Part shown: piece by piece, positions 26,060 to 34,800 of the stretch
Position numbering within the stretch: position 1 is the first letter of the stretch
How the letters are laid out: each line of letters starts with the position of its first letter
Assembly (NCBI GenBank): GCA_036311565.1
Contig: JAXJPR010000029.1
Location: 1 to 64,000, forward strand
Direction: 5' to 3'
DNA length: 64,000 bases
Source: Fimousia sp036311565
GTDB lineage: Bacteria > Bacillota > Clostridia > Lachnospirales > Lachnospiraceae
Notes under the pieces: model-generated
What the model was told of the DNA's origin: nothing
The model's input: the letters and a program-made list of their open reading frames with translations, nothing else
The model's database searches: none
Made by a program: the position numbers and the translations under genes

Positions 26060-27514
26060 TTATCTCTGCCTTCTTCTGGCTCCCTCTCTTGTAAACGAAG
26101 GACGTTGATTCATCTGTTTCCAAGGCATTCGCAAAATATAGTCTTTTTCTTCTCCTCCATGAACGGTTGGAGACAAATATGGCACTCCATAACTTTCCAT
26201 GCTGCATAAATGAATAGCAATAGCCAGCCATCCAAGAAAATATCCATAAAGTCCCCATAACGCACAGGAAATAATCATAAAAAATTTTAAAAGACGAAAT
26301 GCTCCCCGAAAACTTTCGTTAGGGACAGAGAAAGAAGCAATGGCCGTTAAGGATACGATAATCACTACAATGGTACTGACCAGACCTGCCTCCACTGCTG
26401 CCTGTCCAACAATCAACCCTCCTACAATTCCTATGGTACCGCCTAATTGCCCGGGAAGCCTGATTCCTGCTTCCCTCAAAAGTTCAAATGCCAGTTCCAT
26501 CATCAAGACTTCTACCACCACGGGAAATGGCACGCTTTCTCTGGCCTTTGCAAAAGATAAAATCAGATCCGTAGGAACAACTTCAGTATGAAAATTTGCA
26601 ATTGCGATATAAAGCCCTGGCAGTCCAACTGCTATCATAGCAGAGATATATCTGAGGATTCTGGCGAAAGATGCCGCCTCCCAACGGTTATAATAATCAT
26701 CCGATGCCTGAAAAAATACATTAAGTGTCACTGGAAGCAAAATCACTCCAGGAGAATTATCCACAATTACTGCAATTCTTCCTTCAAGTAATCCACTAGC
26801 TACTTTATCTGGCCGTTCTGTATGTTGATACTGCGGAAATGGCGTATGGACTCTTTTCTCCAAAAATTGTTCTAACATTCCTCCATCGAAAATACCATCT
26901 GTACATAAGTTTTGAATATCCAATCGTATCTCTTCCAAAGTATCTTCAAGAACTAAATCTTCCATATACATGATGGCAATGTCTGTCTTGCTTCGTACTC
27001 CTGCCTGAAGCTGTTCTACCTTAAGCCTGGTATCCCTGATTCTTCTTCGAATCAATGCTGTACTAAATCGCATACTTTCATTAAAACTGTCTTTAGGACC
27101 CCGGATGGAAGCTTCCTGCTGAGGCGGCTGAATGCCGCGATTGGGAAATTTTTTACTGGATACCTGAATTGCAAAATTGCATCCATCAAAAAAAAGCAGT
27201 GTATTTCCTGCTAAAATATTGGTAATTGCTTCTTCCATATCCATTACCTGCTTTCGATCTGCACTTTCAATGATCCATTCTTGTAAAGCATTTGGATAGT
27301 CTTCCAAAGAGGCCTGCAACAAAGGACGTATCACCGAATCCTGTATCATGACATAGTCTGCCAGACCATCCGTATACATAAGATAACAATGATATCCCCG
27401 ATAAGTTCCGATAGCGAATTTTTTCTTAATGATATCTGCACAATTAGTAAACCGCTGTTCTAAATATTCAATATTTTGTTGTAAATCTTCTGAAATTATT
27501 GTTGTGATCTGCAT
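26060..27514 (-). CDS. GerAA-type spore germination protein
   Basis: A 484-aa protein with the usual GerA layout. It has a large N-terminal hydrophilic region (to about 270, with TDIAIMYMEDLV and the conserved VRFP-like IRGPKDSFNESMRFS motif) and then about five membrane helices with PEVVLMMELAFELLREAGIRLP-like sequence (EVLMMELAFELLREAG here). It is the A subunit of a nutrient germinant receptor in the spore inner membrane. It is first gene of the operon with the GerAB-GerAC fusion, and a sigma-G-like promoter lies upstream. The C-terminus is Arg-rich. Confidence 0.93.
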   Translation of the reverse strand: MQITTIISEDLQQNIEYLEQRFTNCADIIKKKFAIGTYRGYHCYLMYTDGLADYVMIQDSVIRPLLQASLEDYPNALQEWIIESADRKQVMDMEEAITNILAGNTLLFFDGCNFAIQVSSKKFPNRGIQPPQQEASIRGPKDSFNESMRFSTALIRRRIRDTRLKVEQLQAGVRSKTDIAIMYMEDLVLEDTLEEIRLDIQNLCTDGIFDGGMLEQFLEKRVHTPFPQYQHTERPDKVASGLLEGRIAVIVDNSPGVILLPVTLNVFFQASDDYYNRWEAASFARILRYISAMIAVGLPGLYIAIANFHTEVVPTDLILSFAKARESVPFPVVVEVLMMELAFELLREAGIRLPGQLGGTIGIVGGLIVGQAAVEAGLVSTIVVIIVSLTAIASFSVPNESFRGAFRLLKFFMIISCALWGLYGYFLGWLAIAIHLCSMESYGVPYLSPTVHGGEEKDYILRMPWKQMNQRPSFTREGARRRQR

Positions 27515-27550
27515 ACATACTCCTTTTGCTTTTAAAATAATTTCTCAGAG

Positions 27551-27580
27551 TAGTATGAGAAAAATGGAAAAAAATATGTA
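27551..27580 (-). promoter_or_regulatory. Sigma-G-like promoter of the gerA operon
   Basis: On the minus strand TACATA (27580-27575), a 17-bp spacer and CATACTA (27557-27551) match the sigma-G -10 exactly and the -35 partly. The ATG is 37 nt further on. GerA receptors are forespore-expressed under sigma-G in known spore formers. Confidence 0.55.
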
Positions 27581-27581
27581 T

Positions 27582-27612
27582 AAAAAAACTACAGTCGATA
27601 AACTGTAGTTTT
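27582..27612 (-). terminator. Terminator of the aldehyde dehydrogenase gene
   Basis: Perfect 10-bp arms AAAACTACAG (27585-27594) and CTGTAGTTTT (27603-27612), followed by seven Ts on the minus strand. Confidence 0.8.
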
Positions 27613-27620
27613 ATAAACAT

Positions 27621-29000
27621 TTATTTTAAGAATATGTGAATAAGTTTTTCATGAATTTTTCGATACGGTTGATAACGCACAGGCAAATCCATCCATGTCT
27701 TTTTATCGACCATACTTTTATAATGGGTAAAGGTATCAAATCCAGCTTTTCCATGATAAGAACCCATACCACTTTCTCCAAAGCCGCCAAATCCCATTTC
27801 TGTAGTTGCCAAATGAATAATCGTGTCATTAATACAGCCTCCACCGTATCCACAGCGTTCCGTCACTTTATGAATCACTTTTTTATCAGATGTAAACAGA
27901 TACAGAGCCAGCGGATGTTCCATAGAATTAATTTTTTCAACTGCCTGATCAATAGAATCATAAGTAAGCACTGGAAGCACCGGTCCAAAGATTTCTTCCT
28001 GCATCACTGAATCCTGAAAAGTCACCCCATCCATAATGGTCGGTTCAATTTTTAATGTACTGCTATCCGTCTTCCCACCACATACAATTTTTTTCCTATC
28101 CATGAAAGCGGTAATTCTCTGAAAATGCTTTTCATTGATAATCTTCCCGTAATTTTCATTTTGTAAAGGATGTTTTCCATATTGTCTGTGGATCTGCTTT
28201 TTCATCTCACGAATCAACAAATCTTTTACAGTCGTATCACAATAAATGTAATCTGGTGCTACACAGGTCTGTCCACAGTTTAAGTATTTTCCAAATATAA
28301 TTCGCTTTGCTGCTAATTTGATATCGGCACTTTTTTCCACGATACAAGGACTCTTTCCACCCAGTTCCAGCGTTACAGGTGTCAAATATTTCGATGCCTG
28401 TTTCATAACTTCTTTTCCCACCGCCTGGCTCCCAGTAAAGAAGATATAATCAAATTTCTGCTGTAATAACCAGGTATTTTCCTCACGCCCGCCAGTAATG
28501 ACTGCTACGTATTTTTTTGGGAAGCATTCTTCTACAATTTTCTTGATTATCTGACTGGTATGAGGTGAATATGCACTTGGTTTTAAAACGACTGTATTTC
28601 CAGCAGCCAGGGCATCTACCAATGGTCCAATAGTCAATAAAAACGGATAATTCCATGGGCTCATAATTAATACCGTTCCATAGGGTGAAGGTTTTTTATA
28701 ACTTTTTGCATGAAATTGGGCTAATGGCGTCCGTACTTTTTGCTCCTTAGCAAACATTTTTACATGTTTTAACATATAAGTAATCTCACTTAAAGCCATA
28801 CCTATTTCACACATATAGCTTTCAAAAAAACTTTTTCCCAAATCCTTCTTTATAGCTTCATTAATTTGAGTCTCATATTTTATAATACAGGATTTTAATT
28901 TTTTTAATGCAGCAATCCGGTATTCTACCTTTAATGTTTTTCCTTCATAGAACCATACTCGCTGATTATCCACAATTTGTTTCATTTTGGCCTGATTCAT
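27621..29000 (-). CDS. Aldehyde dehydrogenase, class 3-like
   Basis: A 459-aa NAD(P)-dependent aldehyde dehydrogenase. It has the SPWNYPFLLTIGPL and TGSQAVGKEVM cofactor segments, the catalytic Glu in VTLELGGKSPCIV and the nucleophilic Cys in NCGQTCVAPDY. The C-terminal region, with a basic amphipathic end, resembles membrane-associated fatty/aromatic aldehyde dehydrogenases. The frame begins with a GTG at 29024, but GGGAAG is correctly spaced to the ATG at 29000. It lies next to a GntR gene but is separated from it by a terminator. The substrate is unknown. Confidence 0.92.
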   Translation of the reverse strand: MNQAKMKQIVDNQRVWFYEGKTLKVEYRIAALKKLKSCIIKYETQINEAIKKDLGKSFFESYMCEIGMALSEITYMLKHVKMFAKEQKVRTPLAQFHAKSYKKPSPYGTVLIMSPWNYPFLLTIGPLVDALAAGNTVVLKPSAYSPHTSQIIKKIVEECFPKKYVAVITGGREENTWLLQQKFDYIFFTGSQAVGKEVMKQASKYLTPVTLELGGKSPCIVEKSADIKLAAKRIIFGKYLNCGQTCVAPDYIYCDTTVKDLLIREMKKQIHRQYGKHPLQNENYGKIINEKHFQRITAFMDRKKIVCGGKTDSSTLKIEPTIMDGVTFQDSVMQEEIFGPVLPVLTYDSIDQAVEKINSMEHPLALYLFTSDKKVIHKVTERCGYGGGCINDTIIHLATTEMGFGGFGESGMGSYHGKAGFDTFTHYKSMVDKKTWMDLPVRYQPYRKIHEKLIHIFLK

Positions 29001-29086
29001 CAACATCTTCCCTTCTTTTTTCACATATGCTCTAGGAGATTAATCCTAACTGAATCTTAATTTTATCTCCTTTTATCATGATTCAA

Positions 29087-29115
29087 TAAAAGGCCTTTAG
29101 ATTTCTCTAAAAGCC
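29087..29115 (-). terminator. Terminator of the veg-sipL-ispE-gntR unit
   Basis: AAGGCCTTTAGA pairs with TCTAAAAGCCTT with one mismatch and a 4-nt loop. TTTTATT follows on the minus strand. Confidence 0.6.
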
Positions 29116-29124
29116 TTGCCCAAA

Positions 29125-29793
29125 TTATTCTTTTATATTTCGAATTACTGTAATTTCCTGATTATAAATATGTGCTTTCATAATCTTTTGCGCTTTTTCA
29201 CTGTTATAATTAAAAATCGCATCTGCGATCTGACGATGTTCACGAAGCAGCGTATCATGATAATCAAAATCTTTTACATATTCCAAACGATAACGATAAA
29301 TCTGTTCTCTTAAATTGTTAACGATACTAGTCAGTCTTGGATTATCCACAATTTCAAAAATTACATCATGGAAATCCATATCCTTATCTGCAATTTCAGC
29401 AGTGTCTCCCAGCTCAATGGCTCTTTCAAATGCAACCAAAGATCTCTTTAATTTTCGTCTTCCTTCTTCGTTAATACGCTCTGCTGCTAAGGATGCAGCA
29501 AGTTCTTCCAGAGCACACCGGACATCCAGTACATCTTTCAAATCCTTTTCTGTAATTCGCGCAACTTCTGCTCCTTTTCTCGGAATCATGACGACCAGAC
29601 CTTCCAACTCAAGCTTTCTGATTGCCTCACGGACAGGCGTACGACTAACGCCCAGACGTTCTGCCAATGCAATCTCCATCAGTCTTTCTCCTGGTGCAAA
29701 TTCGCCTGTAATAATTGCCTGACGCAGAATATTGAATACCACATCGCGAAGTGGTAGATATTCATTCATATTCACTTTTAACTTGTCATTCAT
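29125..29793 (-). CDS. GntR-family regulator, FadR (FCD) subfamily
   Basis: A 222-aa protein. The N-terminal winged helix (about 10-75: ERLGVSRTPVREAIRKLELEG, given in part) is the GntR DNA-binding domain. The all-helical C-terminal FCD domain (about 85-215) carries the Asp/His residues (DMDFHDVIFEI, LREHRQIADAI) that often bind a metal and organic-acid ligands. The target genes are unknown. It starts 18 nt after ispE and is probably the last gene of that transcript. Confidence 0.92.
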   Translation of the reverse strand: MNDKLKVNMNEYLPLRDVVFNILRQAIITGEFAPGERLMEIALAERLGVSRTPVREAIRKLELEGLVVMIPRKGAEVARITEKDLKDVLDVRCALEELAASLAAERINEEGRRKLKRSLVAFERAIELGDTAEIADKDMDFHDVIFEIVDNPRLTSIVNNLREQIYRYRLEYVKDFDYHDTLLREHRQIADAIFNYNSEKAQKIMKAHIYNQEITVIRNIKE

Positions 29794-29811
29794 TCTCTTT
29801 TGTCCTCCCCG

Positions 29812-30687
29812 TTATTTTTTTCTTATATTATAAGGTTCTACAACATACGCCTGCTTAATAAATGTGAACCTTCGAAGTCCTTCCAAAGCTTTTTTGGCTA
29901 CAGCCCTCTCTTTAAAAATACCAAATATTGTTGGACCGCTTCCGCTCATCAGCGCATTCATAGCCCCTTGCTGCACCATGTATTGTTTTACCTCTTCAAT
30001 TATAGGATAATCTTTTACGGTAACCGTTTCTAATACATTCTCCAAACGATCGGTAATCCCTTTTAAATCACCGGATTTAATGGCAGATACGATTCCATCA
30101 ATATCTGGATGATGTTCTAATTCATCTACCTTTAGATTCTGATATACATATTTTGTGGAAACGCTGATTCCAGGCTTTGCTAATAAGATGTAACAGACTG
30201 GCATTGGTGGCAATGGCGTTAAAATTTCTCCAATCCCTTCTGATAACGCAGTTCCTCTCATAATACAATACGGAACATCTGCTCCTAACTTTACACCATA
30301 TTCCATTAACTGTTTCTTAGATAATCCCAGCTGAAATAATCGATTCATGCCAACCAGGGCCGCTGCTGCATTAGAACTTCCTCCTGCCATACCTGCTGCC
30401 ACAGGAATCCGTTTATCCAGTTTCACTTCAACGCCTTCTTTTATCTGAAATTCTTCTTTCAGCATGGCGATTGCTTTATAAATCAAATTGTTTTTATTGG
30501 TAGGAAGAAATGATAAATTAGTAGTCAGACGAATTTCATCTTTCGGAATCACTCTCATCGTCAATCCATCAAATAATCCTACTGTCTGCATAATCATGCG
30601 AAGCTCATGGTATCCATCTTCTCTTTTTCGTACTACATCAAGACCAAGATTGATTTTTCCATATGCTCGTAATTGTAATTCTTTCAT
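29812..30687 (-). CDS. ispE: 4-diphosphocytidyl-2-C-methyl-D-erythritol kinase
   Basis: A 291-aa GHMP kinase of the MEP isoprenoid pathway. It has the N-terminal LRAYGKINLGLDVVRKREDGYHEL substrate segment (in parts), the ATP-binding motif PVAAGMAGGSSNAAAAL near residue 95 and the C-terminal LMSGSGPTIFGIF. The length is standard. It sits between sipL and gntR on one strand. As I recall, veg-sipL-ispE also occur together in other clostridia. Confidence 0.96.
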   Translation of the reverse strand: MKELQLRAYGKINLGLDVVRKREDGYHELRMIMQTVGLFDGLTMRVIPKDEIRLTTNLSFLPTNKNNLIYKAIAMLKEEFQIKEGVEVKLDKRIPVAAGMAGGSSNAAAALVGMNRLFQLGLSKKQLMEYGVKLGADVPYCIMRGTALSEGIGEILTPLPPMPVCYILLAKPGISVSTKYVYQNLKVDELEHHPDIDGIVSAIKSGDLKGITDRLENVLETVTVKDYPIIEEVKQYMVQQGAMNALMSGSGPTIFGIFKERAVAKKALEGLRRFTFIKQAYVVEPYNIRKK

Positions 30688-30832
30688 TGATTCTCCTCAA
30701 ATTTTCCTCATCAAATTGTACAAAAATCTGTGCAGTATTATGTATACAGCACTATTATATCCAATCTATTTCCTATTTGCAAGCCGTTTCAAGGGTAATT
30801 TCCACCCTGTCGATAAAGGGGTTATCCAGGTT

Positions 30833-32404
30833 CTAACAATCCAGACTTTCTTCAATTTCTTTCATAATTAAAATGCGATTTCCTGCTTTTACCTCTTCTC
30901 CAATTCCCTCATTTAATTTTCGAATAGAATCCATGGTCGTATAATATTGTTTTGCAATATCCCATAGTGTATCCCCCTGTTTTACTACATATCCAACAAT
31001 TCCTGGTGCTTGCTGTAATTTTGCAAAATCTAAGTCTTTTTCCTCTATCTGAACCATGGCTTTTTTCATTTCTGGAGACAGCACGATCATATTAAAAGTA
31101 ATTTCTGCTTTTACTTCAATTTCATCTCCATCTAAAAATACTGCGTTTAGCTGATCTAAAGCTGTATGAATACTAAAATGATCTTCCTGCTTCATTCCCT
31201 TTGCTTCTACAATATAAGAAAATGGGACAATGACTGACATGCTGTTGACTGGTACATTATCATCTGATGTCAGATACAAAACAACTCCATCTAACACACC
31301 TTCAATCTGTACTCCACCTTCTACAATTTCTGTCTCATCAATTTTACAAGTACCATCCATATATAAAATCTGAAGGACCTTTCCCTGCTGTTGTTTTAGA
31401 GAAACTCTTTGATTTAATCTCATTTTTGCCGCATTTTTTGCAACCAGATGTTCAAATAAAAATTGGTCATAATGAGGAATCAACTGTTTTTTCCAATGAT
31501 AAACATCATCAAGAATTTCTATTTCATCTTCTTCATATACTTTTAAGTCCAACTCCAAACCAATTTCTGCTGATAAAATTCTGGTCTCCCCATCCAAATC
31601 AGGTTTTACTTCTAAATTACGGCTGGTAATGCGAAATCCAATGTTTCCTACCATTCCTTCCATACATTCATAACATTCTAATTCTGTCCGGATTGGCAGT
31701 TCCCATTCAACAAATTGAAGCGGCATATGTTCTTCTTCTCCTAAATATAAAAGAAAAATATGCAATTCTCCTTGAATACCAATTTTATGATCATAGATTT
31801 TACTTTCTGCATTTTTAAATTCCAGATAATTCCACAGCGGTTCATATACATTAGGCTTATTGGCTGGCAATACGACCTCTTCCCGCAATCGGACCATATC
31901 TTTTTTATCCACCACCATCTGAGTCATTGCCAGGGTTTTATGTAATGTCTGCACACCATCTCCCTGTACATCGGAAATAGCATCAATTTCTTTCCCATCT
32001 GTAACTGTAATCTGAAAATTTAACACGGCCCGGATTCCGATTTTTCTGGAATTAATCAGACTGATATTCAAATCTTCTAATTCTGGAACCATTGAAACAT
32101 GGTCTGTAGGGACAACGCCGTCTACATGAAAATATTCTTCGAAATCCAGTGTAAACGCCATCACACTGGTTCTTGTATTACCATCACTGCCGGAGTAAAG
32201 GATTTCTCCTTCTAATTGTCCATTGAGGCGAATCCGATCCACCATTACTTCAGATTCCTGTATTTTTATATTTCCTTTTGATAAAATAATTTTTTCTATA
32301 TCTATTTTAATATCTGGTACGTTCTTATCTTCATCCAATGTAATCTGTATCTGTTTTGCGGCTTTTACCGTTGTTGTCTTTAATTTTTTTTCAAAAATAT
32401 CCAT
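30833..32404 (-). CDS. sipL: SPOCS (DUF3794) and LysM protein, SipL-like spore coat morphogenesis factor
   Basis: A 523-aa protein with repeated SPOCS/DUF3794-type beta domains over about 30-460 and a C-terminal LysM domain (about 470-515: VVKQGDTLWDIAKQYYTT...AGNRILIMKE). SipL of Clostridioides difficile has this architecture; its LysM domain binds SpoIVA to seat the coat on the forespore. The gene order veg-sipL-ispE supports orthology. AGGAGGG precedes the ATG at 32404, while the frame is open to 32428. A possible sigma-E promoter lies upstream. Confidence 0.85.
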   Translation of the reverse strand: MDIFEKKLKTTTVKAAKQIQITLDEDKNVPDIKIDIEKIILSKGNIKIQESEVMVDRIRLNGQLEGEILYSGSDGNTRTSVMAFTLDFEEYFHVDGVVPTDHVSMVPELEDLNISLINSRKIGIRAVLNFQITVTDGKEIDAISDVQGDGVQTLHKTLAMTQMVVDKKDMVRLREEVVLPANKPNVYEPLWNYLEFKNAESKIYDHKIGIQGELHIFLLYLGEEEHMPLQFVEWELPIRTELECYECMEGMVGNIGFRITSRNLEVKPDLDGETRILSAEIGLELDLKVYEEDEIEILDDVYHWKKQLIPHYDQFLFEHLVAKNAAKMRLNQRVSLKQQQGKVLQILYMDGTCKIDETEIVEGGVQIEGVLDGVVLYLTSDDNVPVNSMSVIVPFSYIVEAKGMKQEDHFSIHTALDQLNAVFLDGDEIEVKAEITFNMIVLSPEMKKAMVQIEEKDLDFAKLQQAPGIVGYVVKQGDTLWDIAKQYYTTMDSIRKLNEGIGEEVKAGNRILIMKEIEESLDC

Positions 32405-32433
32405 AAAAAAATCCCTCCTGCCTTTCATATACT

Positions 32434-32463
32434 AATTTATGATTCACAGTGGGATTTTATACC
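32434..32463 (-). promoter_or_regulatory. Possible sigma-E promoter of sipL
   Basis: On the minus strand GGTATA (32463-32458), a 16-bp spacer and CATAAATT (32441-32434) loosely match the mother-cell sigma-E consensus. They sit 30 nt before the sipL ATG. The match is partial. Confidence 0.3.
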
Positions 32464-32496
32464 TGCTATCATCAGCCAGACGAAACCGTCTGACCT

Positions 32497-32739
32497 CTAC
32501 AGCAGGCTCATGCGGACATCACGGGTAATGACATCATGATAACTAAATGAAACTTTTCGGTTGTTTTGTTCTGGTCTGTCGCTAATAATTTGAACAACAA
32601 AAATATTCGGATAGGTCTCTAAAATGATTCCCTCTGACGTTTCAAACTGATGGCGTCCTTTATTGGCACTTAATTGAATCTTGTAACCAACATGCTCTTT
32701 GATTGAACGACGTATTAATTGTAATTCCTGCTGCGTCAT
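32497..32739 (-). CDS. veg: Veg protein
   Basis: An 80-aa small SH3-like protein matching Veg (QLIRRSIKEHVGYKIQL, with GRHQFETSEGIILETYPNIFVV split as GRHQFETSEG and IILETYPNIFVV). Veg is a highly expressed, conserved Firmicutes protein reported to influence biofilm formation; its molecular role is unsettled. GGGGTGG precedes the ATG. A strong vegetative promoter lies just upstream. A hairpin (CAGACG/CGTCTG, 32477-32492) lies just beyond the stop. Confidence 0.94.
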   Translation of the reverse strand: MTQQELQLIRRSIKEHVGYKIQLSANKGRHQFETSEGIILETYPNIFVVQIISDRPEQNNRKVSFSYHDVITRDVRMSLL

Positions 32740-32784
32740 AATACCACCCCAATTCAGTGCAGACTTCTGGACTATTATATAAGA

Positions 32785-32814
32785 ATTTTAACATAAACAC
32801 ATGTTCTTTGTCAA
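32785..32814 (-). promoter_or_regulatory. Vegetative promoter of veg
   Basis: On the minus strand a perfect TTGACA (32814-32809), an 18-bp spacer and TAAAAT (32790-32785). The strong -35 suits the known high expression of veg. Confidence 0.6.
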
Positions 32815-32924
32815 TTTATTTTCAGAAAATTCAAAAAATTGAATATATTTTTTATATTTATCTATTTTGAAGATTTTTTTCCATTTACTTTTATCCATAT
32901 TATTCCTCAAATGTGAAAAAATTA

Positions 32925-32966
32925 TACAAAAAAACATCGCATCAACAAAATAATTGATGCGATGTT
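32925..32966 (-). terminator. Terminator of pgi
   Basis: Perfect 13-bp arms AACATCGCATCAA (32933-32945) and TTGATGCGATGTT (32954-32966), with a long T-run after the hairpin on the minus strand. Confidence 0.85.
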
Positions 32967-32984
32967 CTTACTTAAGGCATTTTA

Positions 32985-34565
32985 TTAGATATTTAATAAA
33001 TCACTATATACTTTGAGTGCTCCATCTGTTTCATGAGCAAGTACTTTCTTAGCTAATACTTTACCAAGCTGTACACCTTCTTGGTCAAAGCTGTTAAGAT
33101 TCCATACAAATCCCTGGAACATTACTTTGTTTTCATAATGAGAAAGAAGAGCTCCCAGTGCTTCTGGAGTTAACTGATCACCAATAATGATGCTTGATGG
33201 ACGTCCGCCTTCGAATTTTTTATTAAGATTTTCATCATCTTTACCACATGCGAAAGCTACGATCTGAGCAGCTACATTTGCACAAAGTTTCTGCTGGCTT
33301 GTACTTCCCTGAATCACAACATCGTTTTCCATCTGGTTATTTTTAAATCCAACGAACTGAAGTGGAATAATATCTGTTCCCTGGTGAAGCAACTGATAGA
33401 ATGAGTGCTGTCCATTTGTTCCTGGTTCTCCGAAGATTACAGGTCCTGTTTGGTAATCCACAGGTTCACCATAACGGTTTACTGATTTACCATTTGATTC
33501 CATGTCAAGCTGCTGTAAATGAGCAGCAAAACGACTTAACGCCTGTGAATATGGAAGAACTGCTGTATCACTGTATCCAAGTACGTTACGTTCGTAAACA
33601 CCAATTAATGCGTCAAGCATTGCTGGATTCTGTAATAAATCTTTGTTCTTAGCTGTTACGTCTGCTGCAGCTGCACCAGCGAGGAAACGATCAAATACTT
33701 CTGGTCCGAATGCGAGTGATAATACTGCTCCACCTACACCTGATGTTGAAGAATAACGTCCACCGATATAATCGTCCATAAAGAAAGCTGCTAAATAATC
33801 ATCGCTCTTTGCCAATGGAGATGTTTCACTTGTAACAGCGATCATATGTTTAGATGGATCTAATCCAGCTTTTTCTAAAGCATCTTTTACGAAAGATTCA
33901 TTTGTTAATGTTTCAAGTGTTGTTCCTGATTTAGAAACAAGTACGAAAATAGAGCGTGCTACATCAATATTACTTAAAACACCTGTTGCATCGTCAGGGT
34001 CAACGTTACTGATAAATGTAGCTTTCATTTTTAAGGTATCATTTACCTTTGCCCAGTTTTCAAGTGCTAAATACATTGCGCGAGGTCCAAGATCACTTCC
34101 GCCGATTCCAATCTGTACAACGGTAGTGAATTTTTCTCCAGCTGCATTTGTAATTTCTCCAGCATGTACTTTATTTGCAAATTCTGCAATTCTCTTCTGT
34201 TCATTTACGTAAAATTCACGTTTGTTAACACCATCTGCAATCACATCTTCGCCTAACTGTCCACGTGTTAACTGATGAAGAACAAGACGATTTTCGCCTG
34301 TGTTGATGGTCTCTCCATTATAAAGTGCTTCGTATTTTTCTGCGAGCTGAGCTTCATCTGCTAATTTTACAAGAGCTGCTAAAACTTTATCATCCACTGC
34401 TTTTGCACCATAGTTATATGCAAGACCTCCTGCCATTGGTACACTGTACTTTTTTACACGTTCTGCACCATTTTCACCAGTCATAGCCTCTGCAAGATTC
34501 ACACGTTCAACTTCTAAAAGTTCTTTGTATGAAGCGAGTCTATCTAAATTGTTCCAAGAAATCAT
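32985..34565 (-). CDS. pgi: Glucose-6-phosphate isomerase
   Basis: A 526-aa phosphoglucose isomerase. It has GIGGSDLGPRAMYLAL (substrate loop), FVLVSKSGTTLETLTN (phosphate-binding Ser/Thr), GGRYSSTSGVGG and the active-site QLDMESNGKSV and PGTNGQHSFYQLLHQG segments with catalytic Glu and His. It converts G6P to F6P in glycolysis and gluconeogenesis. AGGAGG precedes the ATG. It is monocistronic with its own terminator. Length and motifs indicate an intact enzyme. Confidence 0.96.
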   Translation of the reverse strand: MISWNNLDRLASYKELLEVERVNLAEAMTGENGAERVKKYSVPMAGGLAYNYGAKAVDDKVLAALVKLADEAQLAEKYEALYNGETINTGENRLVLHQLTRGQLGEDVIADGVNKREFYVNEQKRIAEFANKVHAGEITNAAGEKFTTVVQIGIGGSDLGPRAMYLALENWAKVNDTLKMKATFISNVDPDDATGVLSNIDVARSIFVLVSKSGTTLETLTNESFVKDALEKAGLDPSKHMIAVTSETSPLAKSDDYLAAFFMDDYIGGRYSSTSGVGGAVLSLAFGPEVFDRFLAGAAAADVTAKNKDLLQNPAMLDALIGVYERNVLGYSDTAVLPYSQALSRFAAHLQQLDMESNGKSVNRYGEPVDYQTGPVIFGEPGTNGQHSFYQLLHQGTDIIPLQFVGFKNNQMENDVVIQGSTSQQKLCANVAAQIVAFACGKDDENLNKKFEGGRPSSIIIGDQLTPEALGALLSHYENKVMFQGFVWNLNSFDQEGVQLGKVLAKKVLAHETDGALKVYSDLLNI

Positions 34566-34721
34566 TTTTTCTTCCTCCTCTTAAATAATTATTTTATCAA
34601 CAAAAATCTATAGTGTAGATCATTGTACCCAAAATTTAGATACTACATCCAAATAAAACAAAAAGGTTCTCATATTAATATTTTAAACACTAAATCACTT
34701 GAATGCAATAGACAAATGAAA

Positions 34722-34761
34722 ATAAATTTAAAAGGTGAAGACAGCAAGCATCTTCACCTTT
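34722..34761 (-). terminator. Terminator of ftsH
   Basis: AAAGGTGAAGA (34731-34741) pairs with TCTTCACCTTT (34751-34761). A T-rich run follows on the minus strand. Confidence 0.75.
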
Positions 34762-34800
34762 CAATCACTTGTTAATATATCTTAATATTCCATTTTTTAT

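Noticed and set aside
32462..32506. Terminator between veg and sipL
   Set aside because: The nested hairpins (CAGACG/CGTCTG within CCTGCT/AGCAGG) overlap the veg stop and lack a T-run, so read-through into sipL is likely.
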